Shown here: piece after piece, positions 12,590 through 24,134 of the stretch
Layout: the number at the start of each line of letters is the position of its first letter
Position numbering within the stretch: position 1 is the stretch's first letter
Program-made: the position numbers and the translations under genes
The notes under the pieces: model-generated
Told to the model about the DNA's origin: nothing
The model's input: only the letters and a program-made list of their open reading frames with translations
The model's database searches: none
From: Pseudomicrostroma phylloplanum
Lineage: Eukaryota > Basidiomycota > Exobasidiomycetes > Microstromatales
Assembly (NCBI GenBank): GCA_039545275.1
Contig: BCHS01000003.1
Span: 496,001-560,000, forward strand
Direction of reading: 5' to 3'
DNA: 64,000 nt

Positions 12590-13688
12590 CTACAACTTTG
12601 TAGCGCCCGCTCCTCCAGTCCTCTTGACAACGGCCTTGATAAAGCCACTCGGGTCCGCCTGAGGGTGGAACACCTCCGCCGTCGTCTCGGACAGATTATC
12701 CAGCTTCGCCCAGTCCAAATTAATAGGCACATAGTGCTTGTTCGGCAGCGCATACCCCACATCTACCAGCGCATCGGTAGTGGGTGCGTCTCCTAGGATT
12801 TCGGTACACATGAGGTAGAGGGTGGCTTGCACCGAGGCAGATTCGTGCGTGGCGAAGACGCGGAGGGTGTGCTTACGCACACGGGAGGAGATGGAGTTGA
12901 AGTCTGGGAGGGAGGGGGAGGAGAGGTACTCCGAGAGGGGGCCGGTGGGGAGGGCAAAGTTGTCTTGGGGATGATTGAAGGGGTGAAAAGGTGCGGGGTA
13001 AGTACAGGAGGGGAGGAGCGCATGCTGATCATCCGATCTTGACTCTTGTGCGATGCTACTCACAATGACACTCTACGCTAGTGCTGAAGATGCGATCATT
13101 GACCGCCTTGAGTGTGGTGAACTCATCCCGCCAAAAGGAGTGGAACGCGCTCCCTGAGCTCTTGAGCACCAGCAGGTCCTTCATCCCACCCTTTAGCTGC
13201 GTGCACACCACGGCGTCCTGTCCATTGACTTTAGCCTTTTCTGTTTGCACAAATACCGTCCTCTTCTCGTCACCATCGCGTACAAAGGCGTGCGGGTGAG
13301 GTCCGTCATCGAGCTCGATCCTGGACCACTTTTGCGCAACGACGTCAATGGTGCACTTGGTTACATGGTCGTACCTCTTTACAAAATGATTTCCCAACTC
13401 CAGTGCAAATCTCTCAGGACAGAGGACAGAGACGCCATCGAGGGTCTTTGCAAAGTAGTGGATGGTATTCTTCTGCGTGTCCGTGGGGACGACGAGGGTG
13501 TTGTCTCCTTCTGTGTAGGAGGTGTCGAGGGTGGGACCGGTGAGGAGGGATTGGACGGTGTACTCGATTACGTCTTGCTTCTTTGGATTGGAAGGGTCGC
13601 GCACTACTCGGAGCAGACGGACGAGGGACTTGCCGTAGGAGAAGGAGTCGAGGGCAAAGGCTGATGAGGAAGAGGACGAGGAAGTCAT
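12590..13688 (-). CDS. urate oxidase (uricase)
   Basis: Two exons, complement(join(12590..12963,13064..13688)), give 332 aa. The enzyme oxidises uric acid to 5-hydroxyisourate in purine breakdown, normally in peroxisomes. Recognisable uricase blocks are the T-Q-K-N-T segment (residues ~70-76), ...FWRDEFTTLKAVNDRIFSTS..., SASVQATLY, and LPNKHYVPINLDW near the C-terminus. The intron was placed with a GTGAGT donor and a CCAAG acceptor, because that is the only phase-compatible choice found and it restores the family's V-x-x-x-aromatic-x-aromatic block. The acceptor is AAG, not YAG, so it is the least certain edge. The last three residues are TKL, a non-standard form of the peroxisomal PTS1 signal. 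Confidence 0.9.
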
Positions 13689-14080
13689 GGCGGGGGATAC
13701 GTGGGNGGGNATCTGTGTGTATGGGATGATAGGAAGTGGAAGATATACTTCTGTGATATGAGTCCTGATTGTGCAAAGGCGGGACAAGGGAGTCACTAAG
13801 CGAGGTGGGATGCTTATCGGGACAGATCGATTGTGGAATCCGAGGCGGGGCGGCGTTGCTGTGAGCAAACGAGTTAAAGTGGTGCCTGCCATCTTTATCT
13901 CCTCGCAGCACGCCGGGGTGGTCCATGCACTTTTGCTCCGTTCCCGCGTCCACGGCATCCCGCGGGCCGCGTTGCGCTCAGCTCCGCGCTGCCCAACTCA
14001 CACACACACTCATCAGGGCAAGGACAGTGAGCAGACGATGGCAATGAGTGTCAAGGTGTCGATTACAGCATCACATGTGT
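13689..14080. promoter_or_regulatory. urate oxidase promoter region with two ambiguous bases
   Basis: 392 bp between the urate oxidase start and the CAT2 stop. It contains the only two unresolved bases noticed in the window (n at 13706 and 13710, in a G-rich run), so assembly there is weak. No GATA-factor cluster or other operator was recognised with confidence. Confidence 0.4.
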
Positions 14081-16435
14081 CTACAGCTTGCCCTTGGTCG
14101 CACCCTCGTCCTTGGGCGCCTCCTCTTCGCATACCTTCCTCATGAACCTCAATGCCTCTACAATCTGCTTTGCGAACTCCGTAGTGCTCGTAGCCTTGCC
14201 CGAGTGCTTCGACTCGATTCCAAACTTGAGCAGAGAGGCACCAGCCAGGTAGTTAATTCCGTACCCGTTTTCGTACCCTGCACCGAAGCCTGTGCCGGCG
14301 AAGCGGTCACCTGCGCTCAGTCCACTTGTGCTGAGCTTCCACGTCTGGCTCTCGGCAAAGAGGGGATCCTGCAGCAGCTGGGGCACCTCTCCGTCTAGCT
14401 CTGCATTGTACACTAGCCTCAAGCCAGTGAGGTGACGGTCCACTCCCGAACCCATCGAGCTACCTCGCGTCTGCGCATTGTGGGCCGTAGCCGCCTTGGA
14501 CAGCAGCGGGTAAATTTCCGAAGCAGGCCTGCCTGTTCGTACCGCCTTTACAAATTCGTAGGACTCCGTCGAAAAGGAGCGGATGACATCTGTGCGGCCA
14601 TGCTTGTAGATTCGAGTGGAAGCAGTCTCGTACGTAGCCGTCTGTCGGCCGGCGATGGTGGCGTAGGCGAGCTGTAGCGCCATCTGGATAAAGGCATCGG
14701 GCGACTGCTTGCCCACCTTCTTCATCCACTCTGCACCAAACTCGTCGAACCAGAGGGTACGAATATCAGAATTGGCAGCAATCTCCTTGGCCTTGGCCTC
14801 TGCAGAGGCGATGCTGGCCTTGGTCTGCTCGTCGACGACCCAGGACAACTTCTTCCATGTGGGCACGCTGCCCGCCTCTTCGCTCTGGGCAGACGGAGAA
14901 GGCAGGGGAGTGCCAGGCGCAGGGCAAGGCTCGGCAGCGGCATAGTCGGCCACAATCGAGGGAATAAGAGCATCGCATGGCGAGTGCTCGCCCATCATGC
15001 CTGCTCGACCGTTGGGCTCTACTGTCACACTCAGAGCCTTGTCGAACCACCTGTTGTGACCAGAACGGCCTGCTCCCGAGGTGTTGCGAGCGTGGGCATC
15101 GACTGAGGCCGGAGAAGCTTGGTGGGGAGGTGCGGGGTGGCCCTTTGGTAGACCGAGGTTGGAAGAGTCAAGACTGACGATGAACAAGGAGTCCTCGATG
15201 GAGCGCAGAGATGCGACGTTGGTCTCGGAGCTGATGAGGAGATGCTCGCGAGCCTTTGCCCAAGTGTCTCGATCATCGCTGGTCAAAACGCCTACTCCCT
15301 CGCCATCGGCTTGTTTTGCATCGTTGACAATATCCCATAGCGACTTCTCGATGTCTGCCAAGTTCTTCATACTGTTGTCCTTGTTGAGCACCTCGAGGAC
15401 GTAGAAGTTATCCCGGACTGCTACAGTGATGTGTCTTGCCTTGACAGGGTGAGCAGGCTCTGTGTTCCAGTCATGTGGCAGAGCTGGAATCCTCGAGATT
15501 CCAAACAATCTGCGAGCGGGACGATTGAACCAGCGAGCTGTAGGCGTCAGCCATCGAGGAAGAAGGGAAGGGGGACCATCTATAGTGAGCTCTTTTCTCT
15601 CACCGTGTGTACTGATGCATGCAGAACGCACCCGCCCGCGACGCGTCTGGCATAATATCCTCGCTGAAGAAGACGAAAGCGGGACGCGATGAAGGGAGGC
15701 AAAAGCTGTCAGCTCGGACGAAGCATACAAAAGTCGGATCTGTCTTTACGAGGTCACTCACCCATCCAGCCTTTGCTTGAAGCTCAGGAATCGATTAATG
15801 AGCCATGTGGCTCTCCTGACTCCCCACTCGGCCTGATCCCACTGCTGCTTGCTGCCTAGTCCAACGCCTTCGAGTCCAGCGACATCGAAGCCCTCCATCA
15901 GGGCCGGATCAGCCTCTGCGGAAGTGTCCTCCAGCTTCGCTGGCGGTGTACCAGGGTCGGCACGGAACATGAGCCACCAATTCGAGTTGACGAGCAGCGG
16001 GACACGCCATTCGTGGTAAGCCTTGACGAGCCAATACCGATCGTCAAGCCAATTGTTGGGTGTTGTGCGGTCGACGTCTACCAGTCGATGTTGCAGCTGC
16101 TGCCCCAGTTTGCCCTCTGCCTTGAGCTCCTCTGCCCACTTCTTGCGCTTCTCCAGCTCTGCCTCGGCGCTGCTACCCTTCAGCTCTCCCATTTCCTCCT
16201 TTTGCAGGAGGATGGGCTCGAGCGTCTTCAGGTACCTCTGGAGCGTACCATCAAGGGGTGGGACCGGAAGGCGAGGCAGTTCTCTTTGCCGCGAGAAAGT
16301 CTTTGGCTGTGCGGTACCGGGAGCTCCGCGGTAAGGGGTGAGGGCGAACATGCTGTGTGTGCTAGAGGTGAAGGAGCGGGAGGAGGTTGGCGGAATGGAG
16401 CGAGCTGTCAATGACCTGGGTATCAGACGAGGCAT
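14081..16435 (-). CDS. CAT2: carnitine O-acetyltransferase
   Basis: Two exons, complement(join(14081..15611,15762..16435)), give about 734 aa. The enzyme moves acetyl groups between CoA and carnitine so that acetyl units can cross organelle membranes. Family blocks seen are LPRLPVPPLDGTLQRYL near the N-terminus, NNWLDDRYWLVKAYHEWR, RRLFGISRIP, GEHSPCDA with the catalytic His, SPDAFIQMALQLAY and the TRIYKHGRTDVIRS segment. The start is ATG 16435 and gives an Arg/Ser-rich mitochondrial-type presequence; the longer open frame upstream begins only at a TTG. The donor GTGAGT at 15761 is clear. The acceptor at 15612 (ATCAG) was chosen by phase, and another in-frame acceptor lies about 15 nt downstream. 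The C-terminus is GKL, at best a weak peroxisomal signal. Confidence 0.92.
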
Positions 16436-16749
16436 GCTAAGGGCCGAGATGGATCGCGTACGTGAGGGTACGAAGGGAAGAAATTGAGCAGGGAAAGGGA
16501 GGGACGAAGATGCGGGGAAGGCCAGCGCCAACAGCCGGGCCGGTCAAGAAGAGGCGGCATTTGTTGAAAGTGTTGTGCCTGAAGCCGATCCGACGCCCGA
16601 TCGGAGCTTCAATGCCTCGGGCGGAAGCACAGATCAAAGCGCAAAACGCGGGTGATCAAGATAGGTGAATACGGATAAAGGCTTCCCCTTTGGCTTGCCC
16701 CTTCCATCGCAGCACCCAATACGAGTGCTTCCTCCACCATTGTTCGGCG
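16436..16749. promoter_or_regulatory. divergent promoter region CAT2 / MFS
   Basis: 314 bp between divergent starts. No coding frame and no recognisable operator were seen. Confidence 0.4.
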
Positions 16750-18533
16750 ATGGCTACGTCTGCAAGCGAGAGGACCCCGCTATTGAAGGGCGCTGGCCAG
16801 CAAGTGGCTTCTGGCGGTTCCACAGGCGAACGCTCCGATGAGGCGTCGCATAGGCCGGCGGGGCAGCAATCGCAGGCGGTGATAACGATGCCCCCCTACA
16901 AGACGCTCATCCCTGTACTCACAGCGCTGTGGGTGCCGGTGTTCATCTCCTCCCTCGACGGAACCATCGTGGCAACTCTGGTCGGCTCGATCTCCTCATC
17001 CTTCAATGCTTCCGAGCGTGCCTCGTGGTTTGGAACTACCTACCTCCTGGCTCTCGTATGCGTGAACCCTACGATGGGACGCATGGCCGATCTGTTTGGC
17101 ACACGGATAAGCTCTCTCTTGAGCATTGCGCTCTTTTCTGTCGGAACACTGATGTGCGCGACTGCTCCCAGGCTCTCACTCTTCCTCATCGGTCGAGTGA
17201 TACAGGGTGCTGGGTCTGGAGGCCTGACAACCATCTCGAACATCCACATGTCAAAGATTATCCCTCTGAGGAACAGAGGCCTCTTCCAAGGTCTGACCAA
17301 CATCGTCTTCGGTCTCGGTAGTGGTAGCGGTGGTCCTGTGGGAGGTCTCGCAAACGATACCGTTGGTTGGCGGGCAGCCTTCCTCATCCAGCTTCCTATC
17401 CTAGCTGTTGCTGCTGTGCTCTCCGTCTGGTACGTCCATGAGGTGCCTGCATTTCCCAATCCCAATCTGTCTTTGCCTCTTGGGGCCAAGATCAGGCGCA
17501 TCGACTTCTTGGGATCGCTCTCCCTCGTCAGCTGTGCGGCTCTGCTTCTGGTGCCTCTCTCACTGGTCTCGGGCTCTGGGAGGTATTTTCACGAACCCTT
17601 CATCTATACTCAACTCCTGGGAGGCATCTGCATGGGCCTGCTCTTTCTCTATGTCGAAGCTCGAGTCGCTGCATACCCAGTACTACCCTTGGGCTTGCTC
17701 AAGGATCGCACGGGCGCCTCATGCGCCATCACCAACTTCACCCTGAGCGTGACGACCTTCGCCACGCTCTTCACCTACCCTATCTACTTCCAGGTGGTGC
17801 GCCTGACATCAGCGACGAACGCTGGGCTGCATCTCATGCCGTACAGTGTTGCACTCGCGATGTCCTCTATGGCAGCTGGCTATTGGATGCGGCATACTGG
17901 TAAGTCAGGCTGTCGTTCAGTGGCAAGCAGGAAGCGCGCCAAAACACTAACAATGAGCTACTCTCTCGTACTTTAGGCCGATTCAAGAAATACAACGTCG
18001 TCATGGCCTTCATGCAGCTCGTGTCGGTTGCCCTAATCGCCATGTTGAAGCCGACCTCACCGGACTGGCTGACTTATCTTGCTCTCTTCCCAGGAGGTTG
18101 GGGAGGTGCGGGTGTATTGGTCTGCAGCCTCATCGCCATTATCAACAAGGTACCGAGTGAACAAATGGCAGTCGCGACGGCAATGACCTACCTCTTCCGT
18201 ACCACGGGTCAGGCACTGGGCGTGTCGCTCGGCGGCTTCGTGCTACAGTCTACTCTGAAGCCCGAGCTGGACAGGCGACTGGGTGATGAGCACCTCGTAG
18301 AGGAGATTCGACACGCCATCACCTTGGTCAAGAAGTTGCCCCCGGACGTCCGTGACCAGGTCGTAGAGGCATTCTCGATTTCTGTGAGGAACGTATTTCT
18401 GGTGCTGTGCGGTGTCTCTGCAGTGACCGTACTGGGAAGCCTAGTGATGGAGGACAGGGTTTTGCCGGACCATCAGAAGAGGAGCGCAGAATCTGACGAG
18501 GAGAGGCCAGGGGACACCGAGCCTGGATCGTAA
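16750..18533 (+). CDS. MFS permease, 14-TM (DHA2/Fnx-Vba type)
   Basis: Two exons, join(16750..17899,17977..18533), give 568 aa. The intron is 77 nt with GTAAGT and TTTAG. The start is ATG 16750 (MATSASERTPLLKG); the frame is open further upstream only through a TTG. A hydrophilic N-terminus of about 55 residues precedes roughly 14 hydrophobic helices. The motifs SLDGTIVATLVGSI in helix 1, GRMADLFGTR in the first cytoplasmic loop and GRVIQGAGSGG in helix 5 are typical of drug:H+ antiporter family 2 and the fungal Fnx/Vba vacuolar amino-acid transporters. The substrate cannot be read from sequence; export of drugs or vacuolar uptake of basic amino acids are both possible. Tail residues are acidic. 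Confidence 0.9.
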
Positions 18534-19024
18534 ATCTAGACCACCATGATCATCTCAAATCAATAGACGTCACACATGTAATCGGGCTGCTTACAGGGTC
18601 CATGTGAGGCAGACTCGCAATCCTGTGCCCCCGGAACGGAGAGATCGACGCACTCGACTGTAAATTGCGATTAATTATGGAAGTTCTGGATCGATGACGC
18701 GACGCTCCCCTCCACGCCGCGCCACTTTCCTGAGTCAGCCATGCGGGAAAGGCATGGGCGGAGAGGGAAGTGCGGAAAGTTCGCACGCACGGCGCCCCGC
18801 ATCGACGCACCAAGAGACGACGAGCATCTACACGCCAACCGAGGCGAGGCGAATGGGGCCGAATCAGTGAACCCCTTCCGGATCTTGGAGGGCCTCATTC
18901 CCACCCTTTACCTTCTCTCTACCTCATCAATCGAGCGATATACCTTACACGCAAGTCTCGCTCTTTCGATCTAACAAGCATCTCTGCCAACTCGCCAAGT
19001 CCAGCACCCAGACCATAAAGGAAC
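18534..19024. other. intergenic, promoter of the Lys-rich small gene
   Basis: 491 bp between the MFS stop and the next start. The last 100 bp are pyrimidine-rich (gene-proximal leader). No gene or repeat was seen. Confidence 0.4.
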
Positions 19025-19893
19025 ATGCCTTCGTCAAAGGGAGAACCCACCGACCGTGAGTTCCGAAGATCCGGTGGAGGCGGATCGTGATTTCCTTCCC
19101 ACACCGAGAGAGTCTGGCCAAGGAGCTAAACTGTTCTACAAGACGAGGAGCTGACACCATTTACCTTCCTCCTGTCTCGATCCCTTCCTGGTCTTGCGTT
19201 ACCCTTAGCCGAGCTCCGTGAGAAGATCAAGAACAAGATCCAGTCCGAGACTGGCGGTGGTTGGGCAGCATGGAAAGCAGGTGAGCAAGAGCGCCCATGG
19301 TGTCGGCTCTCCAATGGCAAGAACGCCTTTGTCTGATGCTCCCAGCGACCTTCAATCCATTCCCGCTCTCTTCACCTCCACCAGCTAAACTTGCAAAGGA
19401 GTACGAGGCCCAGGGTGGAGGTTACAAGCCTACCGCAGGTGAGTCTTGGCGGCAGTACGCCATGCCCAGCACCTCCGCCGTCCTCTGACCTCGACATTGC
19501 CTTTCGCTTTCCGCTTCGCCTCTCACAGACAGCTCCAACAAGCCCAAGAAGGGCACCCCGGAGCCCAAGGAAGGCGTAGACAAGGCGGCCGGAGGAGCTG
19601 CCCAGACGAAGAAGCGCGAGAAGAAGGAGAAGGAGGCCAAGGAGGACGGCGCAAAGAAGGACGATGACAGCAAGAAGGAGGACAAGAAGACCAACGGTGA
19701 CAAGAAGGAGTCGACTACTGGTGACAAGAGGAAGAAGGACGATGAGAGTGCCGATGCTGGTAAGGAGGCCGCTGATGGCAAGAAGGCCAAGACGGACTCG
19801 ACCAAGGCAAAGGCTGCTCCCAAGAAGAAGGCCGAAAAGAAGGAGCCTACTCAGGGAGAGCGCAAGCAGCCCTCTCGTGGCGCCAAGAAGTAA
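19025..19893 (+). CDS. small Lys-rich protein, unknown function
   Basis: Four exons, join(19025..19055,19209..19280,19346..19438,19529..19893), give 186 aa. No long open frame reveals this gene; it was assembled from phase-compatible GTGAG donors and YAG acceptors. The first ~65 residues are the conserved-looking part, with PELREKIKNKIQSETGGG, then WAAWKA, then LAKEYEAQGGGYKP. The remaining ~120 residues are a highly charged Lys/Glu/Asp-rich tail with repeated KK(D/E) and GDKK units, likely disordered and suited to nucleic acid or nucleolar binding. I do not recognise the family. The exon phases agree throughout and the frame runs to a TAA at 19891, which supports a real gene. Confidence 0.75.
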
Positions 19894-20266
19894 GAGCCTA
19901 CAAGAGATTGTCGATCCGACCCTCTCTTCCCCTCGTACCGTCGCTACTCCCTCCTCTCTCTCCTCTTATCGGACAGGATCTCTCCCTCGTCTGCCTCGAC
20001 TCAACATCTGCCATGAAACGCAAACGTACTCTATTCTATTCTCAATGGGCTCCTGGGAACTGTCTTGTCTCCTCTGTCTTTTAGTGTAAACGGGATATCC
20101 ACCTCCTTGCAACGTCTCCGCTCGTGCAATGCTATCATACCACGTTGTCTCGTTCTCCGTTGTTCGTTATGTCGGTTGTTACCTTGACTCTAAGCCTTCC
20201 CGTAACGCTTTCCTTTTCTCCACAGGTCCCTTTCCTCTTCCGCTTCTCCTCTCTCTCTATCTCGTA
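19894..20266. other. convergent 3' intergenic region
   Basis: 373 bp, strongly pyrimidine-rich on the plus strand, between the stops of the Lys-rich gene and the CNOT11-like gene. Only UTR-like sequence was seen. Confidence 0.5.
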
Positions 20267-21781
20267 TCACATCAACCTGCGGAGTAGCTCCCCGCCAGAT
20301 CGATACCGCACCATCTCCAGCGCAAAGGCCTTCATCTCAACGGCTACTGCCTCCAGCGTCTCATAAAGCTCCTGACACTGCTCGAGCGTCGGGGCCGCGG
20401 CTCGATTTGGAGCACGACGAGTCAGAGCCTCTGCGATGCGGCGTAGGTGTATAGGTACGGAGGACCCAATTGCGGCCTCTTGCTGTTGCGCTGCTGCGCT
20501 AGAGTCGAGCAAGGGCAAGAGATCGAGGAGGAATGTCCGATGCAGGAAACCCAGAAGTGAGTCGAGGTCCCGGGTGGTGCTCTCGCTCAGGGAGGAGCGT
20601 CGGTAGTGCACTCCTCCCTCTAGATCATCGTCGTCGTCGCCCTGCTCCAGTGCTGCCTCGCTCTGACTCTCATGTCGCCTGGTCTCCTCAGTTTGGCTGA
20701 TCGCAGAGAAGCAGCGCGAGAGGTACGCAGGGAGGAGATGTCGGTACACGAGAAAAGGCACCGATGTCTCTCCTCGCACGTTGAGTCCTAGCAACTTGAG
20801 CACAAAGTCGAACGACTTGGACTCGTTAACTGGGAGACGAAGCCCAGCTGCTTGGAAGTAGACTTCGGGCTCCCATGAGCTGCTACTCTTCTCGCTCGAC
20901 GTGACCATTGTCTCGACTAGCTCGATCGCGATACGGGGCGTGTGCACGGCGATTGCTGCGAACTTGTCCGGTCCGAGCTGTTCTGGGCTGATTCCACCGG
21001 GACTGAGAGATTTGAGGGAGTTGGATAGCTTGCGGGACTCGCTCAGGGAGAGAGAGCGCTCTGATGCGAGATTCAGGAGGGTGAGAGCCTCGTCAGGTCG
21101 CAGCGCAGGGGGAGGTGGGTTACCGATTTGGGCGCCCTGATCAGCGTGCAGAGGAAAGTTGTGAGCCTCTTGCAGCTGCAGTGTCTCAGACGGGCTTCGT
21201 GAGGAAAGCGTAGAGGTATGGCTGAGAAGCTCCTGCAGAGCTTGTGCCAAGGTACTTCTCACATCGACAGGAGATCCTGAATTCCTGGATTTGGCTGCAC
21301 TACTACTTCTGCTGCTGCTTAGAGCCGACACACATTCTTCCACCAAGGGTCGGAAGGGCTGCAAGCTTGTCTCTACTCCTTCGGACAGATAGGGTTCCAC
21401 CAGAATGTAAGCCGTAAGCAAGATTGTCAGAGCCAGCTCTTCTTCGGTCGGCCCACTTCGAGGCCCATGTCCCTTCCCTGATGCCGCTGCGAGCAGCTCA
21501 CGCTGTGCGAGCTTGAGGACCGGAGCCAGTACGCAGAGCCTGAGTCGGAAGTTCTTGCCGGTGGGATCTCGTGCTGGAAGCAGAGGTATGCTTGATAGAG
21601 GCTGGGAGACGGTGAACGAGGGGCCGAGCACAAGGCGGGGCCAGGTGCGGTAGAGATGCCACTCTTCCGCCTCGGGTGGGGAGGAGGAGGAGCCCGCAGA
21701 GCCAGAGCCCGCGGGCGATCGAAATGATGGACGGGCGTCGCCTGATCCTTGCCCGTGAGTGAGGACGGCGGCTTGACTCAT
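20267..21781 (-). CDS. CCR4-NOT complex subunit CNOT11-like
   Basis: Single exon of 504 aa with ATG at 21781. The C-terminal half carries the block arrangement of CNOT11 (C2orf29/DUF2363): AIAVHTPRIAIELVETMV, then an FDFVLKLLGLNV segment, then VPFLVYRHLLPAYLSRCF, followed by helices containing FLHRTFLLDLLPLL. In animals CNOT11 binds CNOT10 and docks on the CNOT1 N-terminus of the CCR4-NOT deadenylase. The N-terminal half here (about 1-260) has a helical hydrophobic region (LALTILLTAYILVEPYL) and Ser-rich linkers. An acidic poly-Asp run near residue 390 interrupts the conserved region. Assignment is by pattern recognition without a search. Confidence 0.7.
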   Translation of the reverse strand: MSQAAVLTHGQGSGDARPSFRSPAGSGSAGSSSSPPEAEEWHLYRTWPRLVLGPSFTVSQPLSSIPLLPARDPTGKNFRLRLCVLAPVLKLAQRELLAAASGKGHGPRSGPTEEELALTILLTAYILVEPYLSEGVETSLQPFRPLVEECVSALSSSRSSSAAKSRNSGSPVDVRSTLAQALQELLSHTSTLSSRSPSETLQLQEAHNFPLHADQGAQIGNPPPPALRPDEALTLLNLASERSLSLSESRKLSNSLKSLSPGGISPEQLGPDKFAAIAVHTPRIAIELVETMVTSSEKSSSSWEPEVYFQAAGLRLPVNESKSFDFVLKLLGLNVRGETSVPFLVYRHLLPAYLSRCFSAISQTEETRRHESQSEAALEQGDDDDDLEGGVHYRRSSLSESTTRDLDSLLGFLHRTFLLDLLPLLDSSAAAQQQEAAIGSSVPIHLRRIAEALTRRAPNRAAAPTLEQCQELYETLEAVAVEMKAFALEMVRYRSGGELLRRLM

Positions 21782-22039
21782 CTACCGCTGAGAGGGAGCA
21801 GCGAATCTGCCCGAAGGCAGGCTCTGCGAAGTCAGTATGACGAGGTGGGGAGGGAAAGTGCGAAGCGGAAGCGGAAAGGGAAAAGATTGTCTCCACTCTG
21901 TCTGCGCTTCGGCCAGGGCAAGCCGAACGCTACAGGCTACGCTGGTGGTGAGCTACCCAAAGGTGATATTGCAAGCTCTCTTTTGGTTTGGATAGTACAA
22001 TGCGAGGCTCAGAACCATCTAGAGCGCCCTCGACCCCGT

Positions 22040-23732
22040 TCACTCCATGTCGTGCTGCTCAATCACGTCGTCCACCTTCAACACTGCCCTCACCAGCTGC
22101 GTGGCCAGGAGAAGCTGTTGCCTCTTGCTCTGCAGAGGATCGAAGACTCTACACCTCTTCATGTCGTTGTCTCCGTGCCCCATGCAGTCGATGCCCAGCT
22201 TCGGGTCACCCTCCAGTACCTGTCGGCTCTTGACCTCGGCCAGCGTCTCGATGGGTGGGTAACCAGAGTTCTCGGCCAGAGCGAGGGGGATGGCGTCCAA
22301 GGCTGAGGCAAAGGCCCTCATGGCGTACTGCTCTAGAGTTGCAATCTCGTCTGCTGCCTTTGTCACTGCCACCGAACCCACAATCTCAGCCGCACCTCCT
22401 CCGTAGACCACCCGGTTGTCCACCACGAGGTTGCGCACAACACAGATGGCGTCGTGGAGCGCTCGCTTGGCCTCGTCGATGATCATCTTGTTGGATCCAC
22501 GAACGAAGACTGTCACCGCTCGAGGGTTGGCACACTCCTCCACGATGAGCATACGATCCCTCGTGGTACCAAATGTGACCTCCTTGACCTTGCCTGCCGA
22601 TCCCAGCTTCTCTGGTGAGAGATCCTCGAAGCGGGGCACGATGCGACCGTTTGTAGCAATGGCGATCAGCTCAATCTCGGGGCCTCCCACCCATCTCACT
22701 GCTGGAAGGTCATGTTGCAGCAGCAAGTGGTTGGCCTCGTCATCAAAGCCCCACTGACAGATGACCAGGTTTGCTCCACAGTCCTTGACCCTCTTGATCA
22801 TGTCCTCGAAGGTCTTTCTCTCGTACTCCTGCAGCTTCTTGTACTCTTCCACCGATGAGATGTCCAGCTTGTGCTTGGTCTTGGGGCGAGGAGGCTCGAA
22901 GGGGCAGGTCAAGATGGCGATCTTGGCATTCTTGACCTCCCGAGGCATCTGAGGGTGCGAAAAGTCCTTGTCCACTACAACACCATGCACCAAGGTCGTG
23001 TCTTCCATTGAACCACCAATCTTGCCGTCCACCTTGATCAACTCAAAGTCAACGTCTCTCCTCTCCAGGTCCGCAACAGAGAGTACCGAGTCCACTGCAA
23101 TGTTAGCAAAGAGGTCCGAGGCTTTGGAAACGATTTTGCTGCCCAGAGACGTCTTGGCCACCTTGATAAGCTCTCCCCTGTCCTCGAGGCTGAAGTCAAC
23201 TCTGTCTGCCACCTTCTCCAGGGCTGCAACGGCGATCGCGCAGGCTCGCTCGTATCCATCAGCGATTCTGATTGGGTGGATACCCCGATCCAGGAGTGTT
23301 TCGGCCTGCTCGAGAAGGGCTCCGGCAAGGACTGAGGAAGGGGAACGAATCTAGCCGGTCAGCAAGCGATCGACATGATTGACTGCGACTGCTGAGTCAC
23401 TCACCAACGACGCCAGTGGTTCCGTCTCCAATCTCATCGTCCTGACTCTTGCTGAGCTCGACCAAGAGCTTGGCAATCTGGTGGTCGAGCTCCATGTTAT
23501 TCATGATGGTAGCTCCATCGTTTGTCACCTGAATCTCACCATCCGGCGAGATAAGAATCTTGTCCAGTCCCCTCGGCCCCAGAGATGTTCTGAGGATGGA
23601 AGAGACCGTCTTTGCTGCACTGATGTGGTTCTTGATCGCCTCTACACCTGTGGCTCGCGTCTTTTTGCCCTGCTCGCGTACGACGATGAATGGCCTTCCG
23701 TACTCGTCCTGAGCGTAGCCAATTTCAGACAT
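22040..23732 (-). CDS. CCT5: chaperonin TCP-1 epsilon subunit (CCT5)
   Basis: Two exons, complement(join(22040..23331,23405..23732)), give 539 aa, the normal length. One of eight subunits of the cytosolic TRiC/CCT ring that folds actin, tubulin and WD40 proteins using ATP. Family signatures include [22 protein letters not shown], the ATPase motif [12 protein letters not shown] (completed across the intron), and [12 protein letters not shown], which points to the epsilon subunit. The later GGGAAEI block is also present. The intron is 73 nt with GTGAGT and CCTCAG. The start [21 protein letters not shown] is typical of CCT5. It heads a divergent promoter shared with the trehalase gene. Confidence 0.97.
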
Positions 23733-24134
23733 GACGCTGAGTGGAGTGGGATGAGGATGGGGATGATGATGGGTACGGTGACGAAGGTGGTGCCAAAAGT
23801 GTTGCTTGGCTCCAGCTCTCGAGGTGCTTTCTTCCTTCCTCGAGGTTCGCCTCCGCCGTCCGCTCGTGCGCCCGCCTGGCTGCCTGCTCCCTCATCTCGG
23901 CCCCGACGCGAGGGTGGCCCAGGCGTCTTAATCTCCCCGTCCTCACAAGAACTCGCCGGTGCCGCTCAGATCAGTCTTGCTGGAGACGCGCCAAGGCGGC
24001 AGATTAGACTAGGCTTGGCTGCTCCTCCTCCTCGCCCTCATATCAGACTCGTCGACGCTTCCCCGCATTCGCAAAGAACTTGACCGTCGACTCCATACAG
24101 CTACACTCACCGCCAGCACCTTTGCGTCGCCAGC
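23733..24134. promoter_or_regulatory. divergent promoter region CCT5 / NTH1
   Basis: 402 bp between two starts. No clear CCCCT stress element array was found. Nothing coding was seen. Confidence 0.4.
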
